Made by a program: the position numbers and the translations under genes
Part shown: positions 36,740 through 47,879 of the stretch, piece by piece
How the letters are laid out: every line of letters begins with the position of its first letter
Numbering within the stretch: the first letter of the stretch is position 1
DNA from: Engraulis encrasicolus
Taxonomy: Eukaryota; Chordata; Actinopteri; Clupeiformes; Engraulidae
NCBI RefSeq assembly: GCF_034702125.1
Contig: NC_085861.1
Span: forward strand, 57,934,350-57,998,349
Length of the DNA stretch: 64,000 nt
Reading direction: 5' to 3'
Notes under the pieces: model-generated
Seen by the model: only the letters and a program-made list of their open reading frames with translations
Told to the model about the DNA's origin: nothing
The model's database searches: none

Positions 36740-36982
36740 CAACATTATTTTTATTAGGAAAAATCATGTCTAATATACAGTGTGATATTTATGTTTGATA
36801 ACCAAGGGATGAAATGATTAATAATAATCACAGAGACCAATGTAGCATGACTGTCTGTTTATGGTAGTCTTCAACATATTACAGATTCACTTGTACTGTA
36901 GTACTTGTCTTAGGTTTCACTAACACGGACGCCACCCTGTGGTAAGGAGGTGAACTACAACTAAATAACACAATACATCACA
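36740..36982 (-). repeat. Probable start of a gypsy LTR with polypurine tract
   Basis: On the minus strand, downstream of the gypsy pol frame, CTTAAGGAGAGAGA (36983-36996) looks like a polypurine tract, followed at once by TGTGATGTATTGTG, a plausible LTR start. The other LTR edge is not visible, so the lower limit is approximate. Confidence 0.45.
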
Positions 36983-37632
36983 TCTCTCTCCTTAAGATAG
37001 ATAATCTCTCAACAGTTCTATCCTGTAATAACTTCTGTTAAAGTTAAAGTTTTCTTTGCAAATTAAAACATATTTCTTTTACTAAGTAAAACTCTTACTT
37101 CATAGTTTAACTTTACAACTAAATACTCCTTGGCAGTAATCTCTCAAATGGTGGTTTGATCTCTCTGCCCACTCGTGACCACTTCACAACTTCTTCATTC
37201 ACGGTCGGTGTTGCAGGTGTTTTCACAGGCGATGACGCTGGTGACTGGAATGATGCGTCATTTTCTGCAGGTTGTCTTTCTCCCGGATCATACTCGTCCA
37301 GATGTGTAGGACTCTGTGTTGTGAAAGTCTTGTTTCTGGTTTTCAGCAGGTGTCGCCGGTTCCTCCTGTAGGTGTTCCCATCAGGTGTTTTGATTACGAA
37401 GGATCTTGGCGTATTATGGCTTTTCAACACTGTTGCTGGTTGCCAGATGTCTTTCACTTTTACCCAGATTTTTCTCCTTCTTCAAGAGTTGGTAGATGTT
37501 TTGCTCCACGATCAAAGTAATGTTTTTGTTTAAGCTGCCTGTCTTTGATTTTCTTGTGTGCGTTCTTGTGTTTTTTAGTTTCAGGAGCTGTTTTGATGTT
37601 GGCAATTTTGTTTCCAGTCTACGCCTCATTAA

Positions 37633-39087
37633 CCCTCTAGCTACCATAACGGCCGTGAACGTCCGGCTGGATCTGTACCAGAACGGCCGCGGCCGGCCGG
37701 AATATTTTCATATGAAAATACAGCTGAACGGCCGTCATCATGCCGTTTTTCCAGCTTTCAAACACTTTAGCTCAATATTACAGACCCTCCTCGATATACT
37801 TTCGGTATAAAAACTATATGTTTATATTATATTATTTTTCAGTATTTTAGATTTTATTACGAGATGCGCCGCTTTATGCGATTTGGCAATCTGCCGTCAA
37901 TTCAAATGCCGGCCGTCCGAGATTGGATGGCTACAAACACAACCATTCTGTTTCTACAACCAATATACACTAAATATGAAAACTTCCAACCCTCTCCGAT
38001 CTATTTTCATGGTCAACAGCACATGTGTATGACTATTTAGGCTATTTTTAGATCATGTTGTTTTATTAAGCTTATGAGATGGTGTTCAACTGTGATGAGT
38101 TCTGCCATGGTCCTAAATAGCAAACACAACTGTCCAGCCGATGTCTACACGCTACATATTAAACATGTAAACTGTCTTCGGTGTGTTTTCAGAGTCAAAC
38201 CATATGTTGGTATCCAACTATCTTATTTCCTGGAACAACTTAGAGCGTCAGCTCTGCGTAACAGCGCATCGTGAAGGAAGCGCAGCATGGAACAATTGGT
38301 TAGCCTACTCATTTTGCGTGTCAGCTTTGGCAAAGCAGTCAAGGACTGTTACTACTCCACGTTGTCCTTCATAAAAATGTACGCGAAGACGTTGAGTTGA
38401 ATGCTAACTTCCAATAATAGCCTACCAACGTGGTGTTTGTAGCACATCAATTCCGGTCAAAGTCGGTGATGCCTGGCGCGTCTTACCTGTGCCACATTGG
38501 GAGGGGAAACTTCCTAGAGCTCCATTCATGTCCTGTCTGCTATCGCGGAAACTTCTCCGGTTATCCGTACACGTCTTCGGCATGGTTTAGTTCAAACATT
38601 ATTAGCTAGTGTAGTCCATTACAGTTATACCGCTTGAAACCGCTTTAAAACAGGACTTTTGGGTGAACGACATTTGTTGTCGTCACATGATCATTGTTCA
38701 ACTTTGACCCTGGATGGATGGATGGATAGACGGAAGGATAGATAGATAGATGGATAGAGAGATCGATAGATAGATAGATAGATAGGCCTAAATATATAGA
38801 TATATAGATAGATAGGCCTAGATAATATCGGATTTTATCACATTTTTATCATTTAATCCACATCAAAGGCACTCTATGGGAATACTGAACAATTAATTAT
38901 CCATAAATGATATACCATTTGAAAGTGTGTTTTCTCTACTTTAATATGAAAGTGACTTGTAATTGACACTTTTCATTTCTTTTCAAGTTATTTGACATTG
39001 TTTAGAATATGACAAAAATGTCAATTTTTCCTTAGAATTCCTGGTAGGATTCCGGCCTATTCAAAAAAAATTCTGGTAGCTAGAGGG
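37633..39087. mobile_element. TTAA-flanked element inside the gypsy integrase, 1.46 kb
   Basis: The ends CCCTCTAGCTACCA (left) and TGGTAGCTAGAGGG (right) are perfect inverted repeats next to TTAA at 37629-37632 and 39088-39091. Removing it joins the integrase frame exactly at SPAQLL/MRRR. The left part is rich in GGCCG (ACGGCCGTGAACG, CGGCCGCGGCCGGCCGG). No transposase was recognised. Confidence 0.85.
38698..38816. repeat. (GATA)n/(GATG)n microsatellite
   Basis: GATG units followed by impure GATA units and two AGATAGGCCTA copies, inside the TTAA element. Confidence 0.9.
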
Positions 39088-40077
39088 TTAACAACTGAGC
39101 AGGAGACAGCTTAACGCCATCTAGTGGTGCATTTCTGTACTCCATCAGAGCAATGTATGGGTCTTTCTGGCTCTCTTCAGCTTTCTTTAAGAGGTTTTTC
39201 ACTGTCTGAATTGTTGTTTCACTCTGTCCATTACATTGCGGCAATCCTGGACTGGACGTAGTATGTGTGAATTCCCATTTCTGTGTGAATGTTCTGAATT
39301 CTGCACTTGAAAGTTGCGGGCCATTGTCCGAAAATACTTCGTCCGGAATTCCATGTCTTGCAAAGATCGACTTGAGAGCTGTCACTACATGTCCACTTGT
39401 TGTCTGTGTGAGCTTGGCAATCTCTGGAAACTTGGAGTAGTAATCCACGCACATCAGATAATCACCTTGATTGTAGTGAAACAGATCAATGCCAACTTTT
39501 GCCCATGCCCTGTCTGGTATTTCATGTCTAATGAGTGGCTCTTGGGTGTTATTGCGTTTGAACGTATCACAGATTGTACACTTCAGTACAAGATCCTCAA
39601 TATCTTTTATCATTCCTGGCCAGTACATGACATCTCTGGCTCTTTCTTTGCATTTCACGATGCCTAAGTGAGACTCATGAACTCTCTCCAGCATGTCGGT
39701 CCTCAAACTGTGCAGCACAACAACTCGTGAGGTTTTGAAGAGTAGGCCATCAGAGCATGTGAGCTCTTCTCTGTAAGTAAAATACTTCCTTGCCTCTGGT
39801 GGAACATGTCTGATTTCTGCAGGCCATCCTGTCTGACGCATTTCATCACCTGTTGCATCTCCTCATCTGCTGATGTTGCTGTTTTGAATGCATTTTGCTT
39901 TTCGGCTGAGACTGGCAGGTAAGATGACAAAACATGCACTTGTAATTCATCTTCCAACAGCGGTTCTTTGTGCTCTTTGAGAAAGGCACGGCTCAGTGTT
40001 GCTTGTGGTAAGCAGGAAAACAAGTATATCCAGTGGTCAAGAGTCAAAAGTTTCTTAAAAGTGCAGTGATTGGACAG

Positions 40078-40094
40078 CACACACAACACACACA

Positions 40095-40190
<96 letters not shown>
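40078..40190. repeat. (CA)n microsatellite
   Basis: About 50 CA units. It sits at the 3' end of the LINE at 40195, and the related LINE at 8567 also has a CA tract in the same place, so it probably grew from the LINE 3' UTR. Confidence 0.95.
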
Positions 40191-40191
<1 letters not shown>

Positions 40192-40194
40192 CAA

Positions 40195-42890
40195 GAGGTT
40201 TCCCGGTCTGGTCCAGCTCTGGCATCTTAGGCAGTCCAGTCCCCAATGATGATGTCCTTCTTAGTGTCCTTCTGTGTGTTTTTAAACAGCTGAATTGCCG
40301 CCCATGGGACGAATGACTTCCTTAGTCTGTCAGTCCTGCCGGTGAAAGCACAGAGTCTGTGACTGAACAGACTCAGTTGGTTAGTGAAAGTGCCGTTAAA
40401 GGGGTGATGCTGATTGTCCATAATAGAGTCCAGTCTGATCAGTGTTCTGCTCTCAGCTGTTGAGGTGAGTGACTCCAGCTCTATGCCCACCACTGACCCC
40501 GCCTTCCTCACCAGTCTGTCAAGGCGTCCAGCATCTCTCTTCCTGATGCTTCCACCCCAGCATGTCGCAGCATAGAAGAGCACGCTGGCCATGACAGACT
40601 GGTAGAACATAAGCAGATGTCGGCAGCAGACATTGAATGACCTCAGCCTTCTGAGGAAATAGAGCCTGCTTTGGCCTTTCCTGTATAGTGCATCTGAGTA
40701 TGTGGACCAGTCCAGTTTATTGTTGAGGTGCGCTCCCAGGTACTTGTAAGTGCAGACAATCTCTACCTTCTCTCCCCCAATAGAGACAGGCACCAAGGGT
40801 GGGGTGGAGCGCCTGAAATCAATCACCATTTCCTTGGTTTTGGTGGTGTTCAGGTGCAGCTGGTTGTTTTGACACCATCCCACAAAGTCGTCGACCAGTC
40901 CCCTGTACTCCTCCTCCTGAACGTCTCTGATACACCCCACAATTGCAGTGTCGTCTGAAAACTTCTGCATGTGGCATGTCGCAGAGTTGTAGCTGAAGTC
41001 AGTTGTATACAGAGTGAACAGCACGGGGGGAAGCACCGTTCCTTGTGGCGCTCCTGTGCTGCTCACTACTGTCTCAGATGTGATGTCACCCATCCTTACA
41101 AACTGTGGTCGCTCCGTGAGGTAGTCAGTGATCCAGGTCACCAGGCCAGGCACCACTCCTTTCTGCACCAGTTTATCTCTCAGCAGTAGTGGTTGGATGG
41201 TGTTGAAAGCGCTGGAGAAATAAAAAAAACATGATTCTCACAGCACATCCACCCTTGTCCAAGTGAGAATGTATCCTGTGGAGGAGATACAGGATAGCGT
41301 CCTCCACTCCCACATTCTCTTGGTAGGCAAACTGCAGAGGATCCAGTGCGTGGCGTACCTGGGGCTTGAGGTGGTAGCGTAGCAGCACCCGTTCGAATTA
41401 GGGCTGTCCCGACTATTCGACGTAATCGATTACGTCGATTGCGTAAATAAGTCGGCGTGTTCAACATACCGTCGTTTACGTGATTTGCGCAACAACAAAA
41501 AAAAGTGACTTGCGCGAGCCGCGAGGTAGACGTGCTAAACAGAAGCGACGAAAATGGCAGAGGCTGAAAGCCTGTCAGTGTCAGACGAAGATGAAGGTGC
41601 AGTGGCAGTGCACCACTAATCAGCCCAATGAAAAAAAGTGATTTGTGCGAGCCGCGAGGTAGCCTACGTGCTGAAAACAGAAATGGAGAAAATGACAGGG
41701 GCTGCGCGTCCGAGAGTGTCAGTGTACAAAGATGAAGGTAACAGTGGCACCACTTATCAGCCCAATAAACGGACAAAGACATCTAAAGTGTGGCGATATT
41801 TTAAAGACAAGGCACAAGACCTGGTTGTGTTTCTGTAGGAGACTATATTTATTGAGGAAGTGAAAGTTTTTCAGATCGAGACGCGCGGTATATTTCACAC
41901 TGCTTTATACTGTCGCTATGCTGGCGGCGTGCATAGCAACGACAGGGAGATAAAGCAATGATTCGTAATGTGCCTGTTATAGACGCAATATTCAACACCT
42001 TTAGGGTGACAGTGGTCGGGGTGTTTGTAGAAAGAGCTTGTATACAAAGTTAAAAACTAAATGAAGACAACAGAAGTGTGCATATTCCGACCAACAGCGT
42101 GAGATGTGGAGAAGTGAGAGGAATGCATGCCTGATTCAGAAAGGTCTCTTCCCTTCTCCTCCACGGACGGTGCACGAAGTTCACCTCGCACTATTTAATA
42201 TTGTTTGTGCCGACTGCAGGTCTAAATAAATAGTAATATTATTCTAATAATATAATAAGTCATAATTATGTCGTGCTGCAATTACTAACTGGGTCTATAT
42301 TAGCGACAGAAAGGGGATAGGGACCAGCAGGGTTTTGGTGCGTCAACAGAATGACATGGACAGAGTAGCCTCGACGTTCTTTCCTTGCAGGCTACTCATA
42401 ATCTCTGGTAGCCTTTACCCTAACCTATAGTGGCCCATATTTGTTTCCACTTTCCTAATACTGTAGCCTATAACTTGGGCCTCTTTATACTTTAGTAAAT
42501 GTAGGCTAATAAGCTTACTTGATTTGAACTGAAACAAATAGATATTATATTAGGCCTGTATGTATTATAGTTTTTTTTTTTTTTTAAAGAAATCATTGTC
42601 CTAATAGGCCCTAGGTGCACTCTGCTTTATTTGTCTGTTATTTTTCAGGTCAAAATTAAGTGGCATATCACAGTTTTTCCCTTCCAAATTTTTTTAAAAA
42701 AATAATCGCGACTATTCGAAAAAAATAGTTGATAGAATAATCGGGAGGAAAATAATCTTTAGGGACAGCCCTAGTTCGAATGTTTTCATTAGATGTGAGG
42801 TGAGGGCAACCGGTCTGTAATCATTGAGTTCCTTAGGGTGTGCTTTCTTTGGGACGGGTATCAGGCATGATGTTTTCCCCATGGTGGGGA
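40195..42890 (-). pseudogene. L2/CR1-like LINE, second copy, split by a hAT
   Basis: A minus-strand relative of the LINE at 8567-10880. The RT start (TSCLIPVPKKAHPKELNDYR) is at 42880-42782. It is interrupted by the hAT at 41399-42773 and resumes with LKPQVRHALDPLQFAYQENV, then PQFVRMGDITSETVVSSTGA, catalytic FSDDTAIVG and RLYFLRRLRSFNV. The C-terminus is longer than in the first copy, reaching GRTDRLRKSFVPWAAIQLF. An extra A in a poly-A run near 41225 shifts the frame. The 5' end is truncated at about 42890 within the RT, and the TTTATTGATCCCC terminus is missing. Inactive. Confidence 0.85.
41399..42773 (+). mobile_element. hAT element with BED-finger remnant, 1.38 kb
   Basis: GTTCGAAT is duplicated exactly at 41391-41398 and 42774-42781, and the ends TAGGGCTGTCCC and GGGACAGCCCTA are perfect 12-bp inverted repeats. 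Inside, about 41700-41835 reads RTKTSKVWRYFKDKA, the start of a BED zinc finger as found in ZBED/hAT transposases; a near-copy of the preceding GCGAGCCGCGAGGTAG segment is at 41513 and 41648. The catalytic domain is missing, so it is an internally deleted hAT of the Ac/ZBED type. Confidence 0.85.
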
Positions 42891-42944
42891 CTAACCATGC
42901 AAGATCTTTCTTCAGCTTGTTCATGAGATAAGGGGTGGTTTTTT

Positions 42945-43140
42945 TTTTCAGGCTCGGTCACTGTATTCAGTAGTGTTAGTTGTGTTGAAACCAGTGGACA
43001 AGAAAGTAGACTATTGTCACAGGTGCTTTACTTTCAAGACATTGTTTTGCTATGCTTCTGATGATGAGATTATTATTGTGATGCTGATTTCTCCTTGACA
43101 TCTCCTCTATCCATATTATGCTCTTCTTGCGAGCGAATGT
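42945..43140. repeat. Dispersed repeat shared with 53500-53578 and 54886-55010
   Basis: GTAGACTATTGTCACAGGTG and CTTTACTTTCAAGACATTG followed by TTGCTATGCT parallel the sequence on either side of the hAT at 53579-54885. This shows what that site looked like before the hAT inserted. Confidence 0.6.
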
Positions 43141-43293
43141 AGCCTAATCCTTGGTGAATAATGCAGTGACAAACTTTTTATGTTCATTTTATGTTCTAGC
43201 TTCAAGAAAGCCTCGAAGGCATTCTAAAACGTAGGCTTACGCTACAACAAAGACTGCACGTTCACTGACAACTGGTAATTAGGCAATTATTAA

Positions 43294-45842
43294 CACATTC
43301 ACTACCAAGTCACATAAAAATACGTTTTGCCTCCCATGCGTTGGCTCCCAAACCGTAAAATTAAGTTTTTTAATTGGATTCTGAATCTACACATTCTAAT
43401 TCACATTCTGTGTGATTTTCGTAACAATGTGATGAACAGAGCTGACATAGATTATGAAAACACTGGTAACACTTTATTTTAGGGATACATCTATTAGCAC
43501 TAATACATACAATACGGTATTAATGCCTGTGTAAGTAACTTGTAAGGCATGTACTAAGCAAAATAAGACAGTTGTTAAGCATGTATTCACAAATGTCTTG
43601 TTCATGCCCAATTAGGGATTTACTACTAATATAACCTTAGTAAGGACCAGTAAGCCTATATTTCTATTTATTAGTAAGTAGTAAGTGGCAGAATACAATG
43701 TGTATAAGCTCCCGACACACTGTATGAACAAACCCTGAACAGTGTGAAAACAGATGCGGAATAAGGGTCCCTATTCTAAAGTGATGCATTGGTCAGCCCA
43801 GATGGCTCAGGGCCTCCGCAATACCAGTCCCCCTCGTTACCTAGGGCCCCCACACCACCCAGGCCCGCAGTACTGAGCCCACCTGGATCTACAAAGTGTA
43901 AGGGTATATTAAATAATTAATATTTACCTAGCTGAGTCATCAACTTTTCTCTTTTTCATAACAATGCAAAGAAGGTAACATGAACCTATATATAGCAAGG
44001 ATTGAACGTACACTTGTCAATGGTGGTGGGTTGGTGAGATGTAATTTCTTTCATGTACTACTGAGTTTTAATTGTAAAAAAAAAACAAAATAAATGCAGA
44101 ACATTAGAATAATAGTTTTGAAGCAAAACTAATCTATTCTTTTGTGATAATTAAGTTAATGTTTGAGAACATTAGCTTCAAGAAGTGCAGTGCATGATGG
44201 GTACGCAATCTAGGCCAACAGACAACCTACCCAGCTCTGAGCCTACGTCCTTAGCTCCTCCCCTCACTCGTGAAATTTAGATGCTATCCAAACAATTTGC
44301 CATGTACGTAACAACAGAAATATTATCATTGCTGCATTGGCCATGCATTGCATTTCTGACTAAGGGCGTACCCATCATGCACTGCACTTCTTGGAGCTAA
44401 GTTTCTCAAACATTAACTTATTTATCACAAAGGAATAGCTTAGTTTCGCTTCCAAACTATTACTCATTGTTATATTCTGCATTTATTGTGGGGTTTTTAC
44501 AATTAAAACTAATTGGTGTATGAAAAAATGACATCTCACCACCCACCGTCATTGAGAAGTTTAGTCCAATCCTTGCTATATAATGCTTCTAATCACTGTC
44601 TGGCATACTGAGTAGAATAAGTGAGATCTACATATCTAATGAGACTCATGCAGTTTCAGAAATGTTCTTACACTTTGCTTCCCGGGGGCGAGGTGGGGGT
44701 AGAGTGGGGGCCCTCGGTAGTGTGGGGGCCCTAGGTAGTGCGGGGGCCCTAAGCCATCTGGGCTGAGCAATGCATCACATTAGAATAGGGACCCTTATTC
44801 CACATCTATTTTCACACTGTTCAGGGTTTGTTCACACAGTGTACCAGGAGCTTATGCACATTGTATTCTGGCACTTACTGCTTACTCATAAATAGAAATC
44901 TAGGTCTACTAGGTCCTTACTAAGGTTATATTGGTAATAAATCCCTTATTGTGCATGAACAAGACATTTGTGAATACATGCTTAACAACTGCCTTATTTT
45001 GCTTAATACATGCCTTACAAGTTATTTATACAGGCATTAATATTGTATGTATTAGTGCTAATAGATGTATCCCTAAAATAAAGTGTTACCAAAACACCTA
45101 CAAAGTCAAAACTCCTACAAAGTCAGGATCTGGATATTTCATCATCTGTGCATTTTATTACACAAAGTATTGAGTTTTATTATAGAGAGTCAAACCACTT
45201 CTTGATCACGTCACGTCTCGAGTTACTTCCTGGGCTGGAGAATCAAAACATACTTGCCTTGCTAGCTAGCCTATTCCTAAACATATGATGGAGGGATAAG
45301 GAGTTTTGCTGCCATCAAGATAGGTGTAAAATGGAAGGTTGTAATGAAAGACAGCATGCAACACAGCAGGAAGTAACTTAATTTTGGGTGAGTACTTTGG
45401 CACGTCTACTTCTATCTACAGAACGAAAACTGCCAGTCAAGTTACATTGGCTAGCTAGCATTTCAGATGATGTGGCTCTGAACAATAGCCTGACCAGGTG
45501 ATTATTGCATCGAAATAGTTTACTTGGAAGCTACTGGTGTTGTTCTTCGGGCGTGAAAATGCATTTAGACCCGCAATTTAAACTCTGAGAGTCAGAGCGC
45601 ACCCGTGACAAAAAAGGCTTTATCTCAGTTCGAATGTTGAAAAACGCTATTTTTACCTAAACCAGTGCTTGCTTAAAGTGGAATAACTTCAGAATGGAAT
45701 AAGCTAGAAACAAACCGTAAAAATATACAGACAGCTGAGTTTTTGGGCTTTCGAACAAGATGTGTCTGTGGCTGTTCAAAAAATGATGAAATTGTCTGGG
45801 AGTCTACAGCTAAATTCCAAAAAACGGCTGGTATTGAATGTG
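43294..45842. mobile_element. TTAA-flanked element carrying a fold-back hAT
   Basis: CACATTCACTACCA (left) and TGGTATTGAATGTG (right) are inverted ends with one mismatch, next to TTAA at 43290-43293 and 45843-45846. The ends are close to those of the element at 13541-14886, and both have CCCATGCGTTGGCTCCCAAA-type text near one end, so they belong to one family. It contains the fold-back hAT at 43465-45090. Confidence 0.78.
43465..45090. mobile_element. Fold-back hAT element, copy 2, 1.63 kb
   Basis: The ends are GGTAACACTTTATTTTAGGG and the inverted form, flanked by AAAACACT (43457-43464) and AAAACACC (45091-45098), 7 of 8 alike. Matching blocks can be followed inwards on both sides, e.g. 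GTAACTTGTAAGGCATGTAC, AAGGGTCCCTATTCTAAAGTG, and GAAGTGCAGTGCATGATGGG, each answered by its complement on the other half, so the two halves of about 800 bp form one long hairpin centred near 44278. It has no coding capacity. It is the uninterrupted counterpart of 31669-36203. Confidence 0.88.
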
Positions 45843-45846
45843 TTAA

Positions 45847-46030
45847 GAAAGCAAGTTGACTCTGCATCTGTGCTTAATCGGCTGACTTGGACTAAGCGTT
45901 AACATATTGCCACTGGTAACTGGCGCTCTATTGCATACAGCCAATAATCTCTCACATGAATAGCCTACCATTTTCATTTATATATATTCAATTACCATAC
46001 ATGACCTGAAACGTGTCCTCTGGTTGTTTA
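45847..46030. other. Nothing recognised
   Basis: A short stretch between the TTAA element and a MITE fragment, with no feature seen. Confidence 0.35.
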
Positions 46031-46039
46031 TAATTTTCA

Positions 46040-46180
46040 CAATGTCTGTTTGCTTCGAGCCCAAGTCCGACCCGAGCCTGACAGATATTCTATTTTTTTT
46101 TGTCCAAGTCCGGCCCGGCCCATCGGGTTCCGACCAGGCCCGTTGGGCTTCGGTCGGGTTGCCATACTCTAATAAACACA
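46040..46180. repeat. Fragment of a GGCCCG-rich hAT-type MITE
   Basis: CCCAAGTCCGACCCGAGCC and, inverted, GGGCTTCGGTCGGGTTGCC frame a core with GTCCGGCCCGGCCCATCGGG. The two sides pair imperfectly. No target duplication was found. Confidence 0.45.
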
Positions 46181-46459
46181 TACAGATTTCCACATTCGCA
46201 CACCAGCTCTGGAGGCTGCCGTTCAGAGCCAACTGTCTAGGGTTCACGTGAGAGTGCGCACACACAAAGGCAGTAATAATAGTCCTAACATAGCCTAATT
46301 TCATGACATCAAGACCTGGCTTACTGGCCTACACACGAGTTATTTCCAAAATGTGCATGAAGTAAGTTTATTACAACACCTGTGGAGCTTGCCACAGAAA
46401 AAAAGTATTCAATTATAGAGTATAATTTAAATGTGAGTACAATGTGTAAAATTTTATTT

Positions 46460-46918
46460 TAGAGTCCTGCACCGGTCCGTTTTTTGAGAGCCGTATCCAC
46501 AGAGTACCGCACCCACCCATCCACTTACCCGTGCTTTTTTTTAAGTTAAATTCGTACCCAGCTGGACCCGTTAACATTCTACCCGTTACCCAACCGTTCG
46601 GGTGAAAAATCACACAAATCGAAAGTGTTCCCATAGTGCACTGTATTTTTCAAATGCACCCTTGAAAAAAAAACAACATTGCACCAACAAGGCTTCTACA
46701 GGAAATGAGTGCCAAGGTATGATTTCAAGGGATGGTTAGCAAATAATAGCCTACTGAAAAGGACCACTGTTTTTATTCACGTGCTACCCATGCTACCCAC
46801 CTGTATGTAACTTACCCACCCACATACCCACCGGTAAAATTACAGTATGTTTAAAACCCACCCGTTTCAGCATCTATTTACCCATGCCCGCAGGTACCCG
46901 ATCCGGTGCAGGACTCTG
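46460..46918. mobile_element. hAT-type MITE with ACCC-repeat interior
   Basis: The ends are TAGAGTCCTGCACCGG and CCGGTGCAGGACTCTG. The flanking 8-mers TTTTATTT and CTGTATTT agree at 6 of 8. The inside is rich in ACCCACCC and TACCCG text. There is no coding potential. Confidence 0.6.
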
Positions 46919-47470
46919 CTGTATTTCAACTTCAATATGACTAAATAAAAGTTAATACATTCTGTCGATTTACAATCGACAACTGATTCACAAGCAACAA
47001 CTGACGCTGGGGACATATGCAGGCGAAACGAGCGATGCAAAGAGAGGCGAAATTCAGAGTTCCATTTTGACAGCTTAACGGTCATCAGGTTGTTCCAGTG
47101 AATAGAATGACACATTTCTTTTTTTTTATTATTTGATTGACTACCGTAGGTGAAATTAGCTCCTCATATGCATAATATTAAGCTTGGCCGAAAATTCTCG
47201 CTTCACCTCGCTCCTGTTGGCTTGCCTTCCCTTCCCTCATTGGAAAGAATGGCAAAGTTTGCTACGCTTGATTTGCTTGTATGTGTACCTGGGGTTTTGC
47301 TTGAAAGTCAGCATATGTACTGCATTTGATGTTGCTTTTTTTCAAAGCTTTTATTTCATGATGCAATCGCATCAAGTATATCTCAAGTATTTCACTAACC
47401 TGACCAAAAGGACAGCAGCAGACCTGCATGCATAAAACAGCTGACCTGCATGCCTTCCTGTTTTCTGTAG
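46919..47470. other. msh5 intron before exon E, nothing recognised
   Basis: No mobile-element end or exon was seen. The last bases form a pyrimidine-rich tract (CTTCCTGTTTTCTGTAG) serving as the acceptor of exon E. Confidence 0.5.
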
Positions 47471-47620
47471 GTGGGGCTTATTGTCTTCATGGCTCTGATT
47501 GGATCTGACGTGCCGGCCAAGGAAGCAGAGATCGGTCTGGTAGACGGCATCTTTACACGCATGCAGAGTCGCGAGTCTGTCTCTGTAGGCCTTAGCACCT
47601 TCATGATTGACCTCAATCAG
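47471..47620 (+). CDS. msh5: msh5 exon E (phase 0 to 0)
   Basis: A 150-nt exon coding 50 residues that begin [20 protein letters not shown] and end [16 protein letters not shown]. It follows exon D exactly (KQ then VGL). EAEIG..DGIFTR and the E-S-x-S-x-G-x-STFM segment are conserved MutS ATPase elements; the latter acts in trans across the dimer. The acceptor is TTCTGTAG and the donor is GTGAGG from 47621. The following exon, expected to carry Walker B (DE-F-G-KGT-N-T), was not found in the rest of the window. Confidence 0.96.
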
Positions 47621-47640
47621 GTGAGGCAACGTTATTTTTC

Positions 47641-47708
47641 TTTCCCCCCCCCTTTTTTTGGTGGTGTATGTGTGTGTGGTGGGGGGGGGGGGGGTGGGGG
47701 TGGGAGAG
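47641..47708. repeat. C-run, T-run and long G-run just after exon E
   Basis: About eight C and then six or seven T residues are followed by GT repeats and a run of about 14 G with a further GTGGGGGTGGG. Runs of G this close to a donor site can form G-quadruplexes or act as intronic splicing enhancers. Length is uncertain because homopolymers are error-prone. Confidence 0.7.
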
Positions 47709-47710
47709 TA

Positions 47711-47879
47711 TAGGAAGGGAGTATAGGAAGGGACCGAAGCAGAGCTCGGGATTCCTCAAATCCTTGATTATATTCATTTTACGATAATTTTGTGATATAC
47801 ACGGTTTGGTAACTTTATAACAGTGAAATGAGTCATTATCTCACACGGTCATTATTTTACACGGAATCAGCCAAATTTG
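47711..47879. other. Nothing recognised
   Basis: A short stretch between the G-run and the L1-like relic. Confidence 0.35.

Larger units (their letters stand above)
37100..40050 (-). pseudogene. Ty3/gypsy pol fragment (integrase), split and frameshifted
   Basis: Minus strand, 40050 down to 37119. A spacer before integrase is in one frame (SRAFLKEHKEPLLEDELQVH). The integrase follows in another frame from 39841: zinc-binding H-H-C-C (HESHLG ... CTIC), catalytic D in VGIDLFHYNQGDYL, D in FSDNGPQLSS and E in GQSETT. After SPAQLL the frame is cut by the TTAA element at 37633-39087 and resumes with MRRRLETKLPTSKQ, ending with a C-terminal tail containing [20 protein letters not shown]. Protease, RT and RNase H are absent. 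The split, the frame change near 39840 and later stops show it is inactive. No envelope gene is seen. Confidence 0.82.

Noticed and set aside
37119..40050. Endogenous retrovirus with envelope
   Set aside because: The integrase and its C-terminal tail are of Ty3/gypsy type and no envelope-like frame is present.
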